Shown: positions 34,784 to 43,442 of the stretch, piece by piece | How the letters are laid out: each line of letters begins with the position of its first letter | How positions within the stretch are numbered: position 1 is the first letter of the stretch | NCBI GenBank assembly: GCA_045106195.1 | Contig: JBGCEH010000035.1 | Span: forward strand, 124,001-188,000 | Source: Granulosicoccus sp045106195 | Lineage (GTDB): Bacteria; Pseudomonadota; Gammaproteobacteria; Granulosicoccales; Granulosicoccaceae | Length of the DNA: 64,000 bases | Reading direction: 5' to 3' | Program-made: the position numbers and the translations under genes | Notes under the pieces: generated by a model | What the model was told of the DNA's origin: nothing | Database searches by the model: none | The model's input: only the letters and a program-made list of their open reading frames with translations

Positions 34784-36043
34784 TCAATGCAGGTTGGGTT
34801 GAGCGCCGGCACCGCGCTCGTCGATTGGGGAACCGCTTTGGAAACGATCAAGGCGCATCGCCACTGCGCACTCATGCGACTGACCGGTAGCGATCAGATG
34901 TGCATAGCACCATCCGCTGGCAGGCGTGGCCTTGAATCCGCCGTAACACCAGCCACCGTTAAAATACAAGCCTGGTATCGATGTGGAATCAATATAGGGA
35001 GAGCCGTCCATGGACATGTCCATGACGCCGCCCCACATGCGCAGCAATCTGGCCCGGCCGATGGCAGGCATAATGGCCATTCCGCCCTCACACACGTCTT
35101 CAACGACCGGTAGATTCCCGCGCTGTGCGTAAGAGTTGTATCCATCGATATCACCGCCGAAAACCAGGCCGCCCTTGTCAGACTGGCTTATGTAGAAATG
35201 TCCTGCGCCGAAGGTAATGACACCCGGAATTGTGGGTTTGAGACCTTCCGAGACAAACGCCTGCAGTACATGGCTCTCAATCGGCAAGCGCAGCCCAGCC
35301 ATCGACATTACACGACTTGATGATCCTGCAACGCATACAGCGACTTTTTTTGCCCTGATGGTGCCTCGAGTGCTCCTGACGCCTGCACACTGTCCGTTTT
35401 CCATGATAAAGCCGTTAACTTCGCAGTTCTGCAGGATGTCTACACCGCGACTGTCTGCTGCGTGTGCATATCCCCAGGCAACGGCATCGTGTCGTACCGT
35501 GCCGGCGCGTGGTTGCCATAGTCCACCTTTGATCGGGAATCGCGCGTTGTCGAAATCCAGAAATGGGTACTGATTGCGGACACCTTGCTGGTCAAGCAGT
35601 ACGGCGTCAGCGCCGGAGAGTAACATCGCGTTGCCACGGCGAACATAGGCATCGCGTTGCGAATCACTGTGGTAGAGATTGATGATCCCGCGCTGAGAAA
35701 CCATAGCGTTGTAGTTGATATCCTGCTCCAGTCCTTCCCATAGCTTCATCGACAGCTCGTAGAAAGGCTCGTTGCCCGGGAGAAGGTAGTTGGACCTAAT
35801 GATGGTTGTATTTCGGCCAACGTTTCCGGAGCCCAGCCAGCCTTTCTCCAGAACGGCCACTTTGGTTATGCCATGTTCTTTTGCCAGGTAGTGTGCGGTT
35901 GCCAGCCCATGGCCGCCGCCGCCCACAATGACAACATCATATTCTTCAGCAGGTTCCGGAGAACGCCAAGTGGGTTGCCAATTCTTGTTACCGGCAAGCC
36001 CTTGCTTGAGAATCTGAAAGGCGGAATAGCGCACTTGGATCAC
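34784..36043 (-). CDS. soxB: Sarcosine oxidase subunit beta
   Basis: A 419-residue flavoprotein that binds FAD and covalent FMN and oxidises the N-methyl group of sarcosine, yielding glycine and H2O2. The FAD motif VVIVGGGGHGLATAHYL lies near residue 35, and GSGNVGRNTTIIRSNYL follows in the family position. The C-terminal part ends in GVMDMSMDGSP and GGWCYGGFKATPASG, typical of SoxB. It is the first gene of the soxBDAG set and reads divergently from the GlxA-type regulator with 77 bases between. Confidence 0.96.
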   Translation of the reverse strand: MIQVRYSAFQILKQGLAGNKNWQPTWRSPEPAEEYDVVIVGGGGHGLATAHYLAKEHGITKVAVLEKGWLGSGNVGRNTTIIRSNYLLPGNEPFYELSMKLWEGLEQDINYNAMVSQRGIINLYHSDSQRDAYVRRGNAMLLSGADAVLLDQQGVRNQYPFLDFDNARFPIKGGLWQPRAGTVRHDAVAWGYAHAADSRGVDILQNCEVNGFIMENGQCAGVRSTRGTIRAKKVAVCVAGSSSRVMSMAGLRLPIESHVLQAFVSEGLKPTIPGVITFGAGHFYISQSDKGGLVFGGDIDGYNSYAQRGNLPVVEDVCEGGMAIMPAIGRARLLRMWGGVMDMSMDGSPYIDSTSIPGLYFNGGWCYGGFKATPASGWCYAHLIATGQSHECAVAMRLDRFQSGSPIDERGAGAQPNLH

Positions 36044-36120
36044 TTCTTCGGTATGTTTTTCAAGGATGACTGAAAAATGTCACGCTGTGTTTCTCTAAAA
36101 TAGACGTATACTTATCTTAT

Positions 36121-37089
36121 ATGGACATATCCGAAAGAGATTCATCACCATTCAGGGTTGGCCTTGTACTGGTGGATGGTTTTGCGCTGATGTCATATGC
36201 GTCAGCGATGGAGCCGTTGCGGGCGGCCAATCTCATTGCACGGCACACCCTTTACGACATTCGGCACATGCCCGTAATGGGTGCGCGATCCACCAGTTCG
36301 TCCGGAGCGATGGTGGGAGCTAATGCGTATCTGGGCGAAAATGTTGACTTCGATATGATTTTAGTGGTAGCTGGCAGTGGTCCACAAATTGGTCAGGTTC
36401 GCAGGCTGGAGCATTGGCTGCGGGTGTTGGCCTCGAGAGATGTTCTTCTGGGAGGGGTTTCCGCTGGCCCTCTGATACTGGCTAGGGCAGGTGTGATGGA
36501 AGGTCACCGCCTCACCGTACACTGGGAGCACGCAGAAGCGCTGTATGCTGTATCGCCTAATCTGATTATCGAGCGGACCTTGTTTGTGCGTGATCGTGGC
36601 AGATTGACGTGCGCTGGCGGTACCGCGGCCATGGATATGATGCATGCATTGATCGCTGAACATCATGGGGCGCGCTTTGCCCAGAGTGTCAGTGACTGGT
36701 TTTTACACACTGATGTCCGGTCGGGTGAAAATCCTCAGGTAGCAGGGCTGGTAAAGCGCCATGGTGTTGCGGATATCGGCGTTTTGAAAGCGCTGCAGGC
36801 GATGGAGAATCATATGTCTGATCCGCTGACCTTAACGCAGATCAGTGACATCGTTGGCGTCAGCGTACGCCAGACGAATCGCCTGTTCAGACAACACATG
36901 GGCGTGAGCACACAGGACTTTTATACCAGACTCAGACTTGACAAGTCTCAGGGTCTGCTGCGCGGTAGCTTGTTATCAATAACGGATATTTCCCAGGCAA
37001 CAGGATTTGCCAATGGCGCGCATTTCAGTCGTCAGTTTCGTCGGGCGTATGGGCAATCACCCTCGCAGTATCGCGCGCAGCTACTATAG
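36121..37089 (+). CDS. GlxA-family AraC-type transcriptional regulator
   Basis: A 322-residue regulator with an N-terminal DJ-1/PfpI (glutamine amidotransferase-like) domain (about residues 12-180) and a C-terminal AraC double helix-turn-helix (about 220-320; LTQISDIVGVSVRQTNRLFR and ITDISQATGFANGAHFSRQF). This architecture matches GbdR, SouR and CdhR, which control glycine-betaine, sarcosine and carnitine genes in pseudomonads. Its divergent position to soxB suggests that it senses a sarcosine-related ligand and activates the sox-fds operon. The ATG comes directly after an A+T-rich promoter-like segment, so the leader is very short. Confidence 0.9.
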   Translation: MDISERDSSPFRVGLVLVDGFALMSYASAMEPLRAANLIARHTLYDIRHMPVMGARSTSSSGAMVGANAYLGENVDFDMILVVAGSGPQIGQVRRLEHWLRVLASRDVLLGGVSAGPLILARAGVMEGHRLTVHWEHAEALYAVSPNLIIERTLFVRDRGRLTCAGGTAAMDMMHALIAEHHGARFAQSVSDWFLHTDVRSGENPQVAGLVKRHGVADIGVLKALQAMENHMSDPLTLTQISDIVGVSVRQTNRLFRQHMGVSTQDFYTRLRLDKSQGLLRGSLLSITDISQATGFANGAHFSRQFRRAYGQSPSQYRAQLL

Positions 37090-37214
37090 TGGAAACTATA
37101 ATAATATGAGGTATACGCAGGGCGTGTTCAGTTTGCACTCCCAGTATATGGCTATCGTGAAAATGACGTACAACATCGCAAGCTAAATTCAGCAGTAATT
37201 ATCGAGTCCCTTAA

Positions 37215-37892
37215 ATGGTTACACGACAAGCAATACCTGTTGAATCAGCGCTGGCAATGACAGCCGGTATCAAATTGCAGCAAGATCCGCATGCAATCCG
37301 CAGCGGAGAAAAACGGCTTGAAGTTGCCATCGGACTTGAGGTTCGGCTTCTGCGCAAACATGTCGGCTTGACGGTTGCAGAGCTCGCTGAAAAAAGCGGT
37401 GTGTCATTAGGCATGTTGTCCAAGATCGAAAACGGGCTGACCTCGCCTTCTTTAACCACGCTTCAATCCATTGCGCATTCGCTCGGAGTGCAGATATCAC
37501 AGCTCTTGAAACGATTTGAAGAACAACGTCCTGCGCATTTCGTCAAGGCGGGTGAGGGTGCCGCGCAGGAGAGACGTGGCACCCGTGCAGGTCATCAATA
37601 TCAACTACTGGGATTCCTGGGATCCAACGACTCAGGGGTTATTGTAGAGCCTTATGTAATAACACTTACTGATGATTCCGATGTGTTTCCAACCTTTCAG
37701 CATGATGGTCTGGAATTTCTCTATATGCTGGAAGGATGTGTTGAATACCGGCACTGTGATGAGGTGTTCGTTATGCAACCGGGTGATTCAGTCTTCTTTC
37801 ATGCCGATGCACCGCATGGACCGGAGAAGTTGATTACGTTGCCAGCCAGATACCTGTCTATTATTTCTTACCCACAGGGTGGTACGGGATGA
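37215..37892 (+). CDS. XRE-family regulator with C-terminal cupin domain
   Basis: A 225-residue regulator. The helix-turn-helix (about residues 43-97) reads LTVAELAEKSGVSLGMLSKI followed by PSLTTLQSIAHSLGV, a standard XRE domain. Residues 135-220 form a cupin (GLEFLYMLEGCVEYRH and MQPGDSVFFHADAPHGPE), likely the small-ligand sensor. Proteins of this type control amine or amino acid catabolism genes (PuuR-like). It follows the GlxA gene by 125 bases in the same orientation and may serve the same C1/amine theme; this is inference. Confidence 0.9.
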   Translation: MVTRQAIPVESALAMTAGIKLQQDPHAIRSGEKRLEVAIGLEVRLLRKHVGLTVAELAEKSGVSLGMLSKIENGLTSPSLTTLQSIAHSLGVQISQLLKRFEEQRPAHFVKAGEGAAQERRGTRAGHQYQLLGFLGSNDSGVIVEPYVITLTDDSDVFPTFQHDGLEFLYMLEGCVEYRHCDEVFVMQPGDSVFFHADAPHGPEKLITLPARYLSIISYPQGGTG

Positions 37893-38075
37893 ATGCCGTG
37901 ACCGGAGCGGCATTGAAGGGTCGTTTGTGCAGCGTGGGTAGCATTTTCAGTGCCTAATTCTTGTATATGGGTTGGCATCTGGCCACGATTCGTGAAAAAC
38001 ATTGATGCTGGTGCAATGACGCCGTGATAAGTGCGCTACGACAAACAACCCATGATCATGATCGGATTCGTTTAT

Positions 38076-39455
38076 TCATGATCGGTTTGTACAATCGGGT
38101 TGTACTGGAAGGGTGACGGTAAAGCGCGCCCCGATACCTTCTTTGCGCACACTCTCGACAAGCAGTAACCCACCATGGGCTTCTGCAATGCGTTTACACA
38201 GGTGAAGTCCTAATCCGATACCACCGGTTTTTCTGGTACGTGAGGCGTCAGGTCGATAGAAGGCATCGGTGATAGAAGACAAGTGCGCCACATCGATGCC
38301 TGGACCGTTATCATAAACAACAATTTTCAGCTGCTTGTTGTCTGGTTTTAATTGAACGGTAACTTCAGGCGCTTCTCCTGACAACGGTTTTCCATGCTGT
38401 AGTGCGTTGTTGATGAGGTTGCGTACCAATACCTGCAGACGCGTTTCATCCACCTGAAGGAGACATGACTCCCGTGGAGCTTGCCAATTTATCGGAGTAT
38501 CGAAACTGCTCACAATATCGTTGACAATGCGTGAGACGTCATGACTGTGTAAATCGAGGACGACATGATTCTGCAAACGTTCACTTTCGACCAATTGCGC
38601 AATCAGTTGCTCCATCTCGTCAATATCCTTGATCAGTTTTAGCTGATGTCGAGAAGGTTCGAGCATCTCGCAGGCAACACGCGCACGCGTCAGTGGAGAA
38701 CGCAGTTCGTGGCTTATTGCCAGCAATAGTTCCCGCTTGGCGTTGAGCATCTGTTGGATTCGTTCTGACATCTGATCAACACTTTGCGCAAGCAGGGACA
38801 AGTCCCCGTGTCCGCGTGCGTGTGTACGGGCTGCAAGATCACCGCTGCTAATCTGTTGGACCGTATTCTGCAGTTTACCGATGGGTTTGAGAAGATGGCG
38901 GATAGCGTAGTAACAGATACCTAGCAGCACAGCAAGTCCGATGGCGGCAAAAAACATTTCGTGACCACCGCGTCCTCTGCCTTGGGCCCTTGCAATCTGC
39001 ATATAGGCTATGTAGTCCCGGGATTGGAGTCTGAGTACGGGAGAATCCCTGTTTTCTCCGATGGAAATGTTGTCTATTCGTGGTGTTGGCTTTGTGCGTT
39101 TAGAGCCAGCAGCGACGGCACGCCAACGTCGGGAGGTCACAAACTTTATGCGTTCGACGTCGATTGGTGTGCTACTTGTGGTAAATACCCTTTCGCCACT
39201 GTCGGCCTGGTGTACCTGAATCGTTATGGATAACCTTGCAGCGAGATCCCGAGCACGGGTCTCATCGGGTGGACTGCCAATATCGTCCTTGACGTAAGCA
39301 ACATACTGAACGAGATGAGGCGCGATGGTTCGCTGCCATTGTGAACCGAGTCCACGCGAGAACAGGCTTGCCATCAGTATTACCGCGGCGATTGCGGTTA
39401 TAAGGAAAACTGCCAATAGTCTGGATGATAGCGATGTGGGCAACCAGCGTTTCAT
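38076..39455 (-). CDS. Sensor histidine kinase, EnvZ/CpxA-like
   Basis: A 459-residue membrane kinase. Two transmembrane helices (about residues 13-30 and 168-186) bracket a periplasmic domain. Then come HAMP, a HisKA domain with the phospho-accepting His in AISHELRSPLTRARV, and an ATPase domain with NNALQHG, YDNGPGID and GIGLGLHLC. The ATG overlaps the stop of the response regulator by four bases (ATGA), so the two are translationally coupled. The Spy-like protein encoded upstream suggests envelope-stress sensing as in Cpx, but similarity to CpxA itself is general. Confidence 0.92.
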   Translation of the reverse strand: MKRWLPTSLSSRLLAVFLITAIAAVILMASLFSRGLGSQWQRTIAPHLVQYVAYVKDDIGSPPDETRARDLAARLSITIQVHQADSGERVFTTSSTPIDVERIKFVTSRRWRAVAAGSKRTKPTPRIDNISIGENRDSPVLRLQSRDYIAYMQIARAQGRGRGGHEMFFAAIGLAVLLGICYYAIRHLLKPIGKLQNTVQQISSGDLAARTHARGHGDLSLLAQSVDQMSERIQQMLNAKRELLLAISHELRSPLTRARVACEMLEPSRHQLKLIKDIDEMEQLIAQLVESERLQNHVVLDLHSHDVSRIVNDIVSSFDTPINWQAPRESCLLQVDETRLQVLVRNLINNALQHGKPLSGEAPEVTVQLKPDNKQLKIVVYDNGPGIDVAHLSSITDAFYRPDASRTRKTGGIGLGLHLCKRIAEAHGGLLLVESVRKEGIGARFTVTLPVQPDCTNRS

Positions 39456-40132
39456 GTACGACGCCGTCCGACAAATGCGTAACCTGCACCATGAACGGTT
39501 TTGATCGGGTTGGAAGGTTTGAGTTTCTGGCGCAAGCGGCTGACCAGAATATCTATAGAGCGTGAGAACAGTTCAAGATCACTGCCTTTGAGTGCAGATA
39601 ACAAATCATCACGTGAAAACGTCTTGCCGGGCGATTGGGCTAGCAGGCATAGTAGCTCATATTCCTTGGTCGTCAGGTCAAGAGATGCATTATCAACGGT
39701 GACCTGCTGGACATCCAGATCGATCGTCAGCTCGTTAAACGACAGCAGGTGGCTGCTTGCCGATTTTTGCTGGCGTTTTATGTTGGCTTGCAGGCGCGCC
39801 ATTAATTCCCGAGGTTCAAACGGTTTGGGCAGATAGTCATCAGCTCCGAGTTCCAGCCCGACGATGCGGTCAGTAACATCACCTCTGGCTGTGAGCATGA
39901 CAATCGGAATATCGCTGAACTGTCGTATTTGCCGGCAGGTTTCAAATCCGTCGATGTTAGGCAGCATGACATCAAGGATGATAGCGTCGTAGTGTTCCGG
40001 GTTCTGCTTCAGATTTGCTACTGCTTTGAGAGGGTCATGGCATGCAGTGATTCTCATGGAAAATCGTTCTGCGTACTCTATGAGAAGTTCGGCCAGATCT
40101 TCATCGTCATCAATCAGGAGTACGTTTGCCAT
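39452..40132 (-). CDS. OmpR/PhoB-family response regulator, CpxR-like
   Basis: About 226 residues from the ATG at 40132 (MANVLLIDDDEDLAE); the open frame extends upstream to 40342 without receiver homology. The receiver holds the acidic pocket DDD, phospho-accepting Asp in IILDVMLPNIDG and LPKPFEP. A winged-helix DNA-binding domain follows (LTTKEYELLCLLAQSPGKTF, SRSIDILVSRLRQKL). It sits between the Spy-like gene and the kinase. A direct repeat at 40851-40865 upstream of the operon resembles a CpxR box, in line with autoregulation. Confidence 0.92.
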   Translation of the reverse strand: MANVLLIDDDEDLAELLIEYAERFSMRITACHDPLKAVANLKQNPEHYDAIILDVMLPNIDGFETCRQIRQFSDIPIVMLTARGDVTDRIVGLELGADDYLPKPFEPRELMARLQANIKRQQKSASSHLLSFNELTIDLDVQQVTVDNASLDLTTKEYELLCLLAQSPGKTFSRDDLLSALKGSDLELFSRSIDILVSRLRQKLKPSNPIKTVHGAGYAFVGRRRT

Positions 40133-40248
40133 GGAGTCTTTGATTGTCGAGTTGGCATGGCCCACTAGTGTACTGGAACCTGCGGAATGAGGATGAACAT
40201 GCCAGTATTCAGTGGGTTCCAGTACGAAGATCGGAGCGTTCCGGGCAT

Positions 40249-40274
40249 GTGCAGCAGGAAAAATCCTGCTGCAC
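40249..40274. other. Perfect 11-base stem hairpin between spy-like and response regulator genes
   Basis: Arms at 40249-40259 (GTGCAGCAGGA) and 40264-40274 pair perfectly around an AAAA loop on the plus strand. It lies 23 bases after the Spy-like stop. No T run follows on the minus strand, so it is more likely a transcript-processing or attenuating hairpin than a classic terminator. It could set different levels of the chaperone-like protein and its regulators. Confidence 0.7.
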
Positions 40275-40296
40275 AGGATGTTCAATTTGCCGCAGA

Positions 40297-40746
40297 CTAG
40301 TTCTTGTCGCCGTGCCGTTTGCCACGATGATCTGTCAACCATTGCATACGCTCGTTCAGTTCTTGCTTTTGCTCGGCATTCAGGCCATCAAGGAACGTTG
40401 CTGCCGCTGCTACCAGCGTCGGTCCTTGAGCCTGGAGCGCAGTGGTACGCGCAGTGATCATCTCAAGCGCTGCGCCCTGATCGAAAGTCTCGGCGCCTAG
40501 CAGATCACCCAGTGTCTGTCTGTCTGAATCGAGGTTGCCGCGCATCAGTTCACGGGTTTCCCGGACTTCACTTTGCAGGGCCTGGAGTGCGATTACCTGC
40601 TGTTCGTCAAGATCGAGCTTTTTGGTGATCTTGCTGACCATCCGATCTCCCATTTTGCCGTGACCGCCACCGGCAACAACGACCGTGGTGGTTGCGATGG
40701 TTACAGCGGTGATCGCGGCGAGTACAACTTTGGTATGGCGTTTCAT
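40297..40746 (-). CDS. Spy/CpxP family periplasmic protein
   Basis: A 149-residue protein with an N-terminal signal peptide (residues 1-25, VAGGG). The mature part is almost all helix, with KKLDLDEQQVIALQALQSEV and a C-terminal LNAEQKQELNERMQW, the LTxxQ-type repeats of Spy/CpxP. Family members act as ATP-independent chaperones or as inhibitors of the CpxA kinase. Gene order (spy-like, regulator, kinase) differs from E. coli cpxP/cpxRA but keeps the functional association. Confidence 0.88.
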   Translation of the reverse strand: MKRHTKVVLAAITAVTIATTTVVVAGGGHGKMGDRMVSKITKKLDLDEQQVIALQALQSEVRETRELMRGNLDSDRQTLGDLLGAETFDQGAALEMITARTTALQAQGPTLVAAAATFLDGLNAEQKQELNERMQWLTDHRGKRHGDKN

Positions 40747-40850
40747 AGTTAAGCTTCCGGTTCAAGTACTTTGCCGTGCCCCAGTGGCATGGCTTGAGAC
40801 AAAGTATCGGCCAGCGCCTCGCTCAAGACATTGCACAGGCGCATCGGTTG

Positions 40851-40865
40851 GTAACAAGTTGTAAC
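40851..40865. promoter_or_regulatory. CpxR-like box GTAAC-N5-GTAAC
   Basis: Two GTAAC units (40851-40855 and 40861-40865) at 10-base spacing, each followed by AAG, match the half-site layout of the E. coli CpxR box (GTAAA-N5-GTAAA). The site is about 105-119 bases upstream of the Spy-like ATG on the minus strand, where an OmpR-family activator could bind. Confidence 0.55.
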
Positions 40866-40918
40866 AAGTGCCTGCGTGTCTGACAGCGGTTTACAAAACT
40901 GCAGACCGTAGCTTACGC

Positions 40919-41857
40919 CTACGGTACCTCAATGGCATAACTGTCAATCGGTGCAATATCGTCGATCAGCCCCTGTGTTTTCATGAAATTACTGAACGCT
41001 GCGTAGCGTCGTCGATCCAGTGCCGCGGGACGCAGAGCAAACCGCGGCAAGGTGTCACCCCAGGCGCGTCGATTCAGTTCATTGTCCAGATTCTGTGGGT
41101 TCGAATCGCGAAACACCTCCCATGCTTCATCCGGGTGGTTAACAAGGTAGATTGTTGCTTTCTCTAGTGCATTCATGAATGCTGAAAGCTCAGGTGCGTC
41201 TCGCTTGTCGTTGTTGGCAACCAGAATGAGCTCGTCGTACGCAGGTACACCATGCTCTTCAGGAAAGTAGGCTCGCCCCGAATAGCCTTCGATATCCATC
41301 TGGTTCAGCTCGAAATTGCGAAACGCTCCGATAACTGCGTCCACTTGCCCGGTGATCAGAGACGGAGACAGTGAGAAATTGACATTAATCAGTTCAACAT
41401 CAGACAGTGTGAGTCCGTGACTTTCCAGCATGGCTCTTAACAGCGCGTCTTCAAATCCACCAACGGAGAATCCGATCTTGCCTCCCTTCAGATCGGCAAT
41501 CGATTTTATGGGGCCATCGTCAAGGACTACCAGCGAGTTTAACGGCGTGGATACCAGTGTACCGAAGCGTGTCAGTGGCAGACCCTGGGCAACCTGGACA
41601 TGCAGTTGAGGCTGGTAGGTGACGGCAATATCTGCTTTGCCCGCAGCAACCAGTTTTGGTGGCAAACTGGGATCAGCCGGTTCCACAAGCTCAACGACTA
41701 GCCCTGCTTCTTCAAAGTAACCCAGTTCTTGTGCCAGAATCAGTTGAGCATGATCCGGGTTGATAAACCAGTCCAGCAGTACGGTCAGTTTTTCGGTGGC
41801 ATTGGCCGAGGTAAAAATCTGTAGAGTGCAGAATACAAGGAAAACGTATTTTTTCAT
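40919..41857 (-). CDS. thiY: ThiY-like thiamin-precursor binding protein
   Basis: A 312-residue periplasmic binding protein with signal peptide (cleavage likely after SANA). The NMT1/THI5-like domain begins LTVLLDWFINPDHAQLILAQ and includes GKADIAVTYQPQLHV. ThiY binds formylaminopyrimidine salvaged from degraded thiamin and hands it to ThiXZ. It is the last gene of the minus-strand thiD-Z-X-Y operon and lies four bases after thiX. Confidence 0.92.
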   Translation of the reverse strand: MKKYVFLVFCTLQIFTSANATEKLTVLLDWFINPDHAQLILAQELGYFEEAGLVVELVEPADPSLPPKLVAAGKADIAVTYQPQLHVQVAQGLPLTRFGTLVSTPLNSLVVLDDGPIKSIADLKGGKIGFSVGGFEDALLRAMLESHGLTLSDVELINVNFSLSPSLITGQVDAVIGAFRNFELNQMDIEGYSGRAYFPEEHGVPAYDELILVANNDKRDAPELSAFMNALEKATIYLVNHPDEAWEVFRDSNPQNLDNELNRRAWGDTLPRFALRPAALDRRRYAAFSNFMKTQGLIDDIAPIDSYAIEVP

Positions 41858-41861
41858 GAGT

Positions 41862-42668
41862 TCAAGAGATCCTGTCCGGAGTTTGATTGATGAGAAGTTC
41901 GGTAGAGTCGTGGTGCCAGTACAGCGCTCGATCGAGAAGATAGCTGATCAGGCTATAAAGGCTGTAAGCCATCAGGCACAGACAAAACAAGGCGGCAAAC
42001 ATCAAATCCGTTTGCATGCGTCCATTGGCCTGGAGCATGAGAAAACCCAGTCCGCCACTGGAGCCAACCCATTCACCAACGACCGCACCGATAGGGGCAA
42101 CTGATGTTGCGACTCGAATGCCTGAGCCAATAGAGGGAAGTGCTGCCGGGAGTCGGATGTGCACAAGAATCGACAATGTGCTGGCATTCATGGTTCTGGC
42201 AAGATCGATCATGGAATGGCTGGTTTGGCGTAAGCCATCAAAGGTTGCGGCTGTCACTGGAAAGTAGATGATCAGCGTTGCCATGATTATCTTCGACCCC
42301 ATTCCGTAGCCGAACCATAATGTCAGTAATGGCGCAAGAGCAAAGACCGGCAACGATTGGCTAATGACCATCAACGGCAAGGCCCATCGGCGCGCCGGTG
42401 TATACAGAGCTAATCCTGTGGCACTGACAATACCCAGCAAGGTCCCTAGTAACAGAGCACTGAGTATTTCTGTTGCGGTAATCAGGGAATGTTGAATCAA
42501 CATCGAAAATTGATTGATGACAGTGGACAGTACAGAGGCTGGTGCCGGCAAGATAAACGCGGGGACTCCGGTAAGTGTGACGATCAGATGCCAGACAATG
42601 ATCACGCTGACAGATCCAATGACGATCGATAGCAACCCTGAACGATGGATGAACATGTGTTTTAGCAT
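41862..42668 (-). CDS. thiX: ThiX-like ABC transporter permease
   Basis: A 268-residue inner-membrane permease with six predicted helices and the ABC EAA loop in the segment SMIDLARTMNASTLSILVHI, followed by RLPAALPSIGSGIRV. It belongs to the BPD_transp_1 family of taurine/nitrate/pyrimidine permeases. Together with ThiZ and ThiY it should import pyrimidine thiamin precursors. Its start overlaps the thiZ stop by seven bases. Confidence 0.92.
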   Translation of the reverse strand: MLKHMFIHRSGLLSIVIGSVSVIIVWHLIVTLTGVPAFILPAPASVLSTVINQFSMLIQHSLITATEILSALLLGTLLGIVSATGLALYTPARRWALPLMVISQSLPVFALAPLLTLWFGYGMGSKIIMATLIIYFPVTAATFDGLRQTSHSMIDLARTMNASTLSILVHIRLPAALPSIGSGIRVATSVAPIGAVVGEWVGSSGGLGFLMLQANGRMQTDLMFAALFCLCLMAYSLYSLISYLLDRALYWHHDSTELLINQTPDRIS

Positions 42669-43441
42669 TCGCGCTGACGTCGGCTGTTGTCAGGAGTCGT
42701 CCGTTCAGACAGTAACTGCCAAAGTTGCGGCAGGTGCTGTGTAACAATCTGACTGTTCAGCGGACGTGGAGGGTCGCTCTTCAATGATATGCGAGGACAT
42801 TGAGAGTTCGCACCTGATGGTATGACATGTACTACATGGGACAAGCGAAGAGCTTCACTGGGGTCATGAGTGACCAGAATTACCGTGCGCTCTTTCAAGA
42901 GCCCGGACGACATTGCCTGTAGCTCGTGCCGCGTGATGGCATCCAACCCACTGAAAGGCTCGTCCATCAGTACGACAGGTGGGTTCTCGAGCAACGCACG
43001 AGCCAGGGCTACGCGTTGTCGCATCCCGCCTGATAGCATCGCTGGTAACGCATCAGCCCAGTGAGCGAGCCCTATTCGTTCAATGAGCTGCATGGCTTGT
43101 GCACTTGTTTCTTTGGTTTTCTGCCCTCTGAGTCGGGGGCCAAGCTGCACGTTGTCCAACACCGATAACCAGGGCAGTAGACTATCCTCCTGTGGCACGT
43201 AGGCTACTTGATGATGAACTGGTGCCTTGCAATTATTATCTGCATCTGAACCAAGCAAGTTAACGCTGCCACTATCCGGTGTTTGCAAACCTGCAATCAA
43301 CCGTAACAGTGATGTTTTTCCTACACCGCTACGACCGAGAATGCTATGCCAGAAACCGGCCTCGAAGCACATGGTCAAATCATCAAATACCCGGTGGTTG
43401 GCGTAGGTAAGGCATATCGATTCGAGCGAAATGGCTCGCAC
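42662..43441 (-). CDS. thiZ: ThiZ-like ABC transporter ATPase
   Basis: About 259 residues from a GTG at 43441, one base after the thiD stop; an alternative ATG at 43501 would overlap thiD by 59 bases, and the family N-terminus (VRAISLESICLTYANHRVFDD) begins at the GTG. Walker A is GRSGVGKTSLLRL, the signature is LSGGMRQRVALARA and Walker B is VVLMDEPFSGLDA. It energises uptake of thiamin precursors by ThiX and ThiY. Confidence 0.9.
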   Translation of the reverse strand: MRAISLESICLTYANHRVFDDLTMCFEAGFWHSILGRSGVGKTSLLRLIAGLQTPDSGSVNLLGSDADNNCKAPVHHQVAYVPQEDSLLPWLSVLDNVQLGPRLRGQKTKETSAQAMQLIERIGLAHWADALPAMLSGGMRQRVALARALLENPPVVLMDEPFSGLDAITRHELQAMSSGLLKERTVILVTHDPSEALRLSHVVHVIPSGANSQCPRISLKSDPPRPLNSQIVTQHLPQLWQLLSERTTPDNSRRQREC

Positions 43442-43442
43442 T

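Noticed and set aside
37215..37892. Repressor of a prophage (XRE domain)
   Set aside because: The C-terminal cupin domain and lack of phage genes point to a metabolic regulator.
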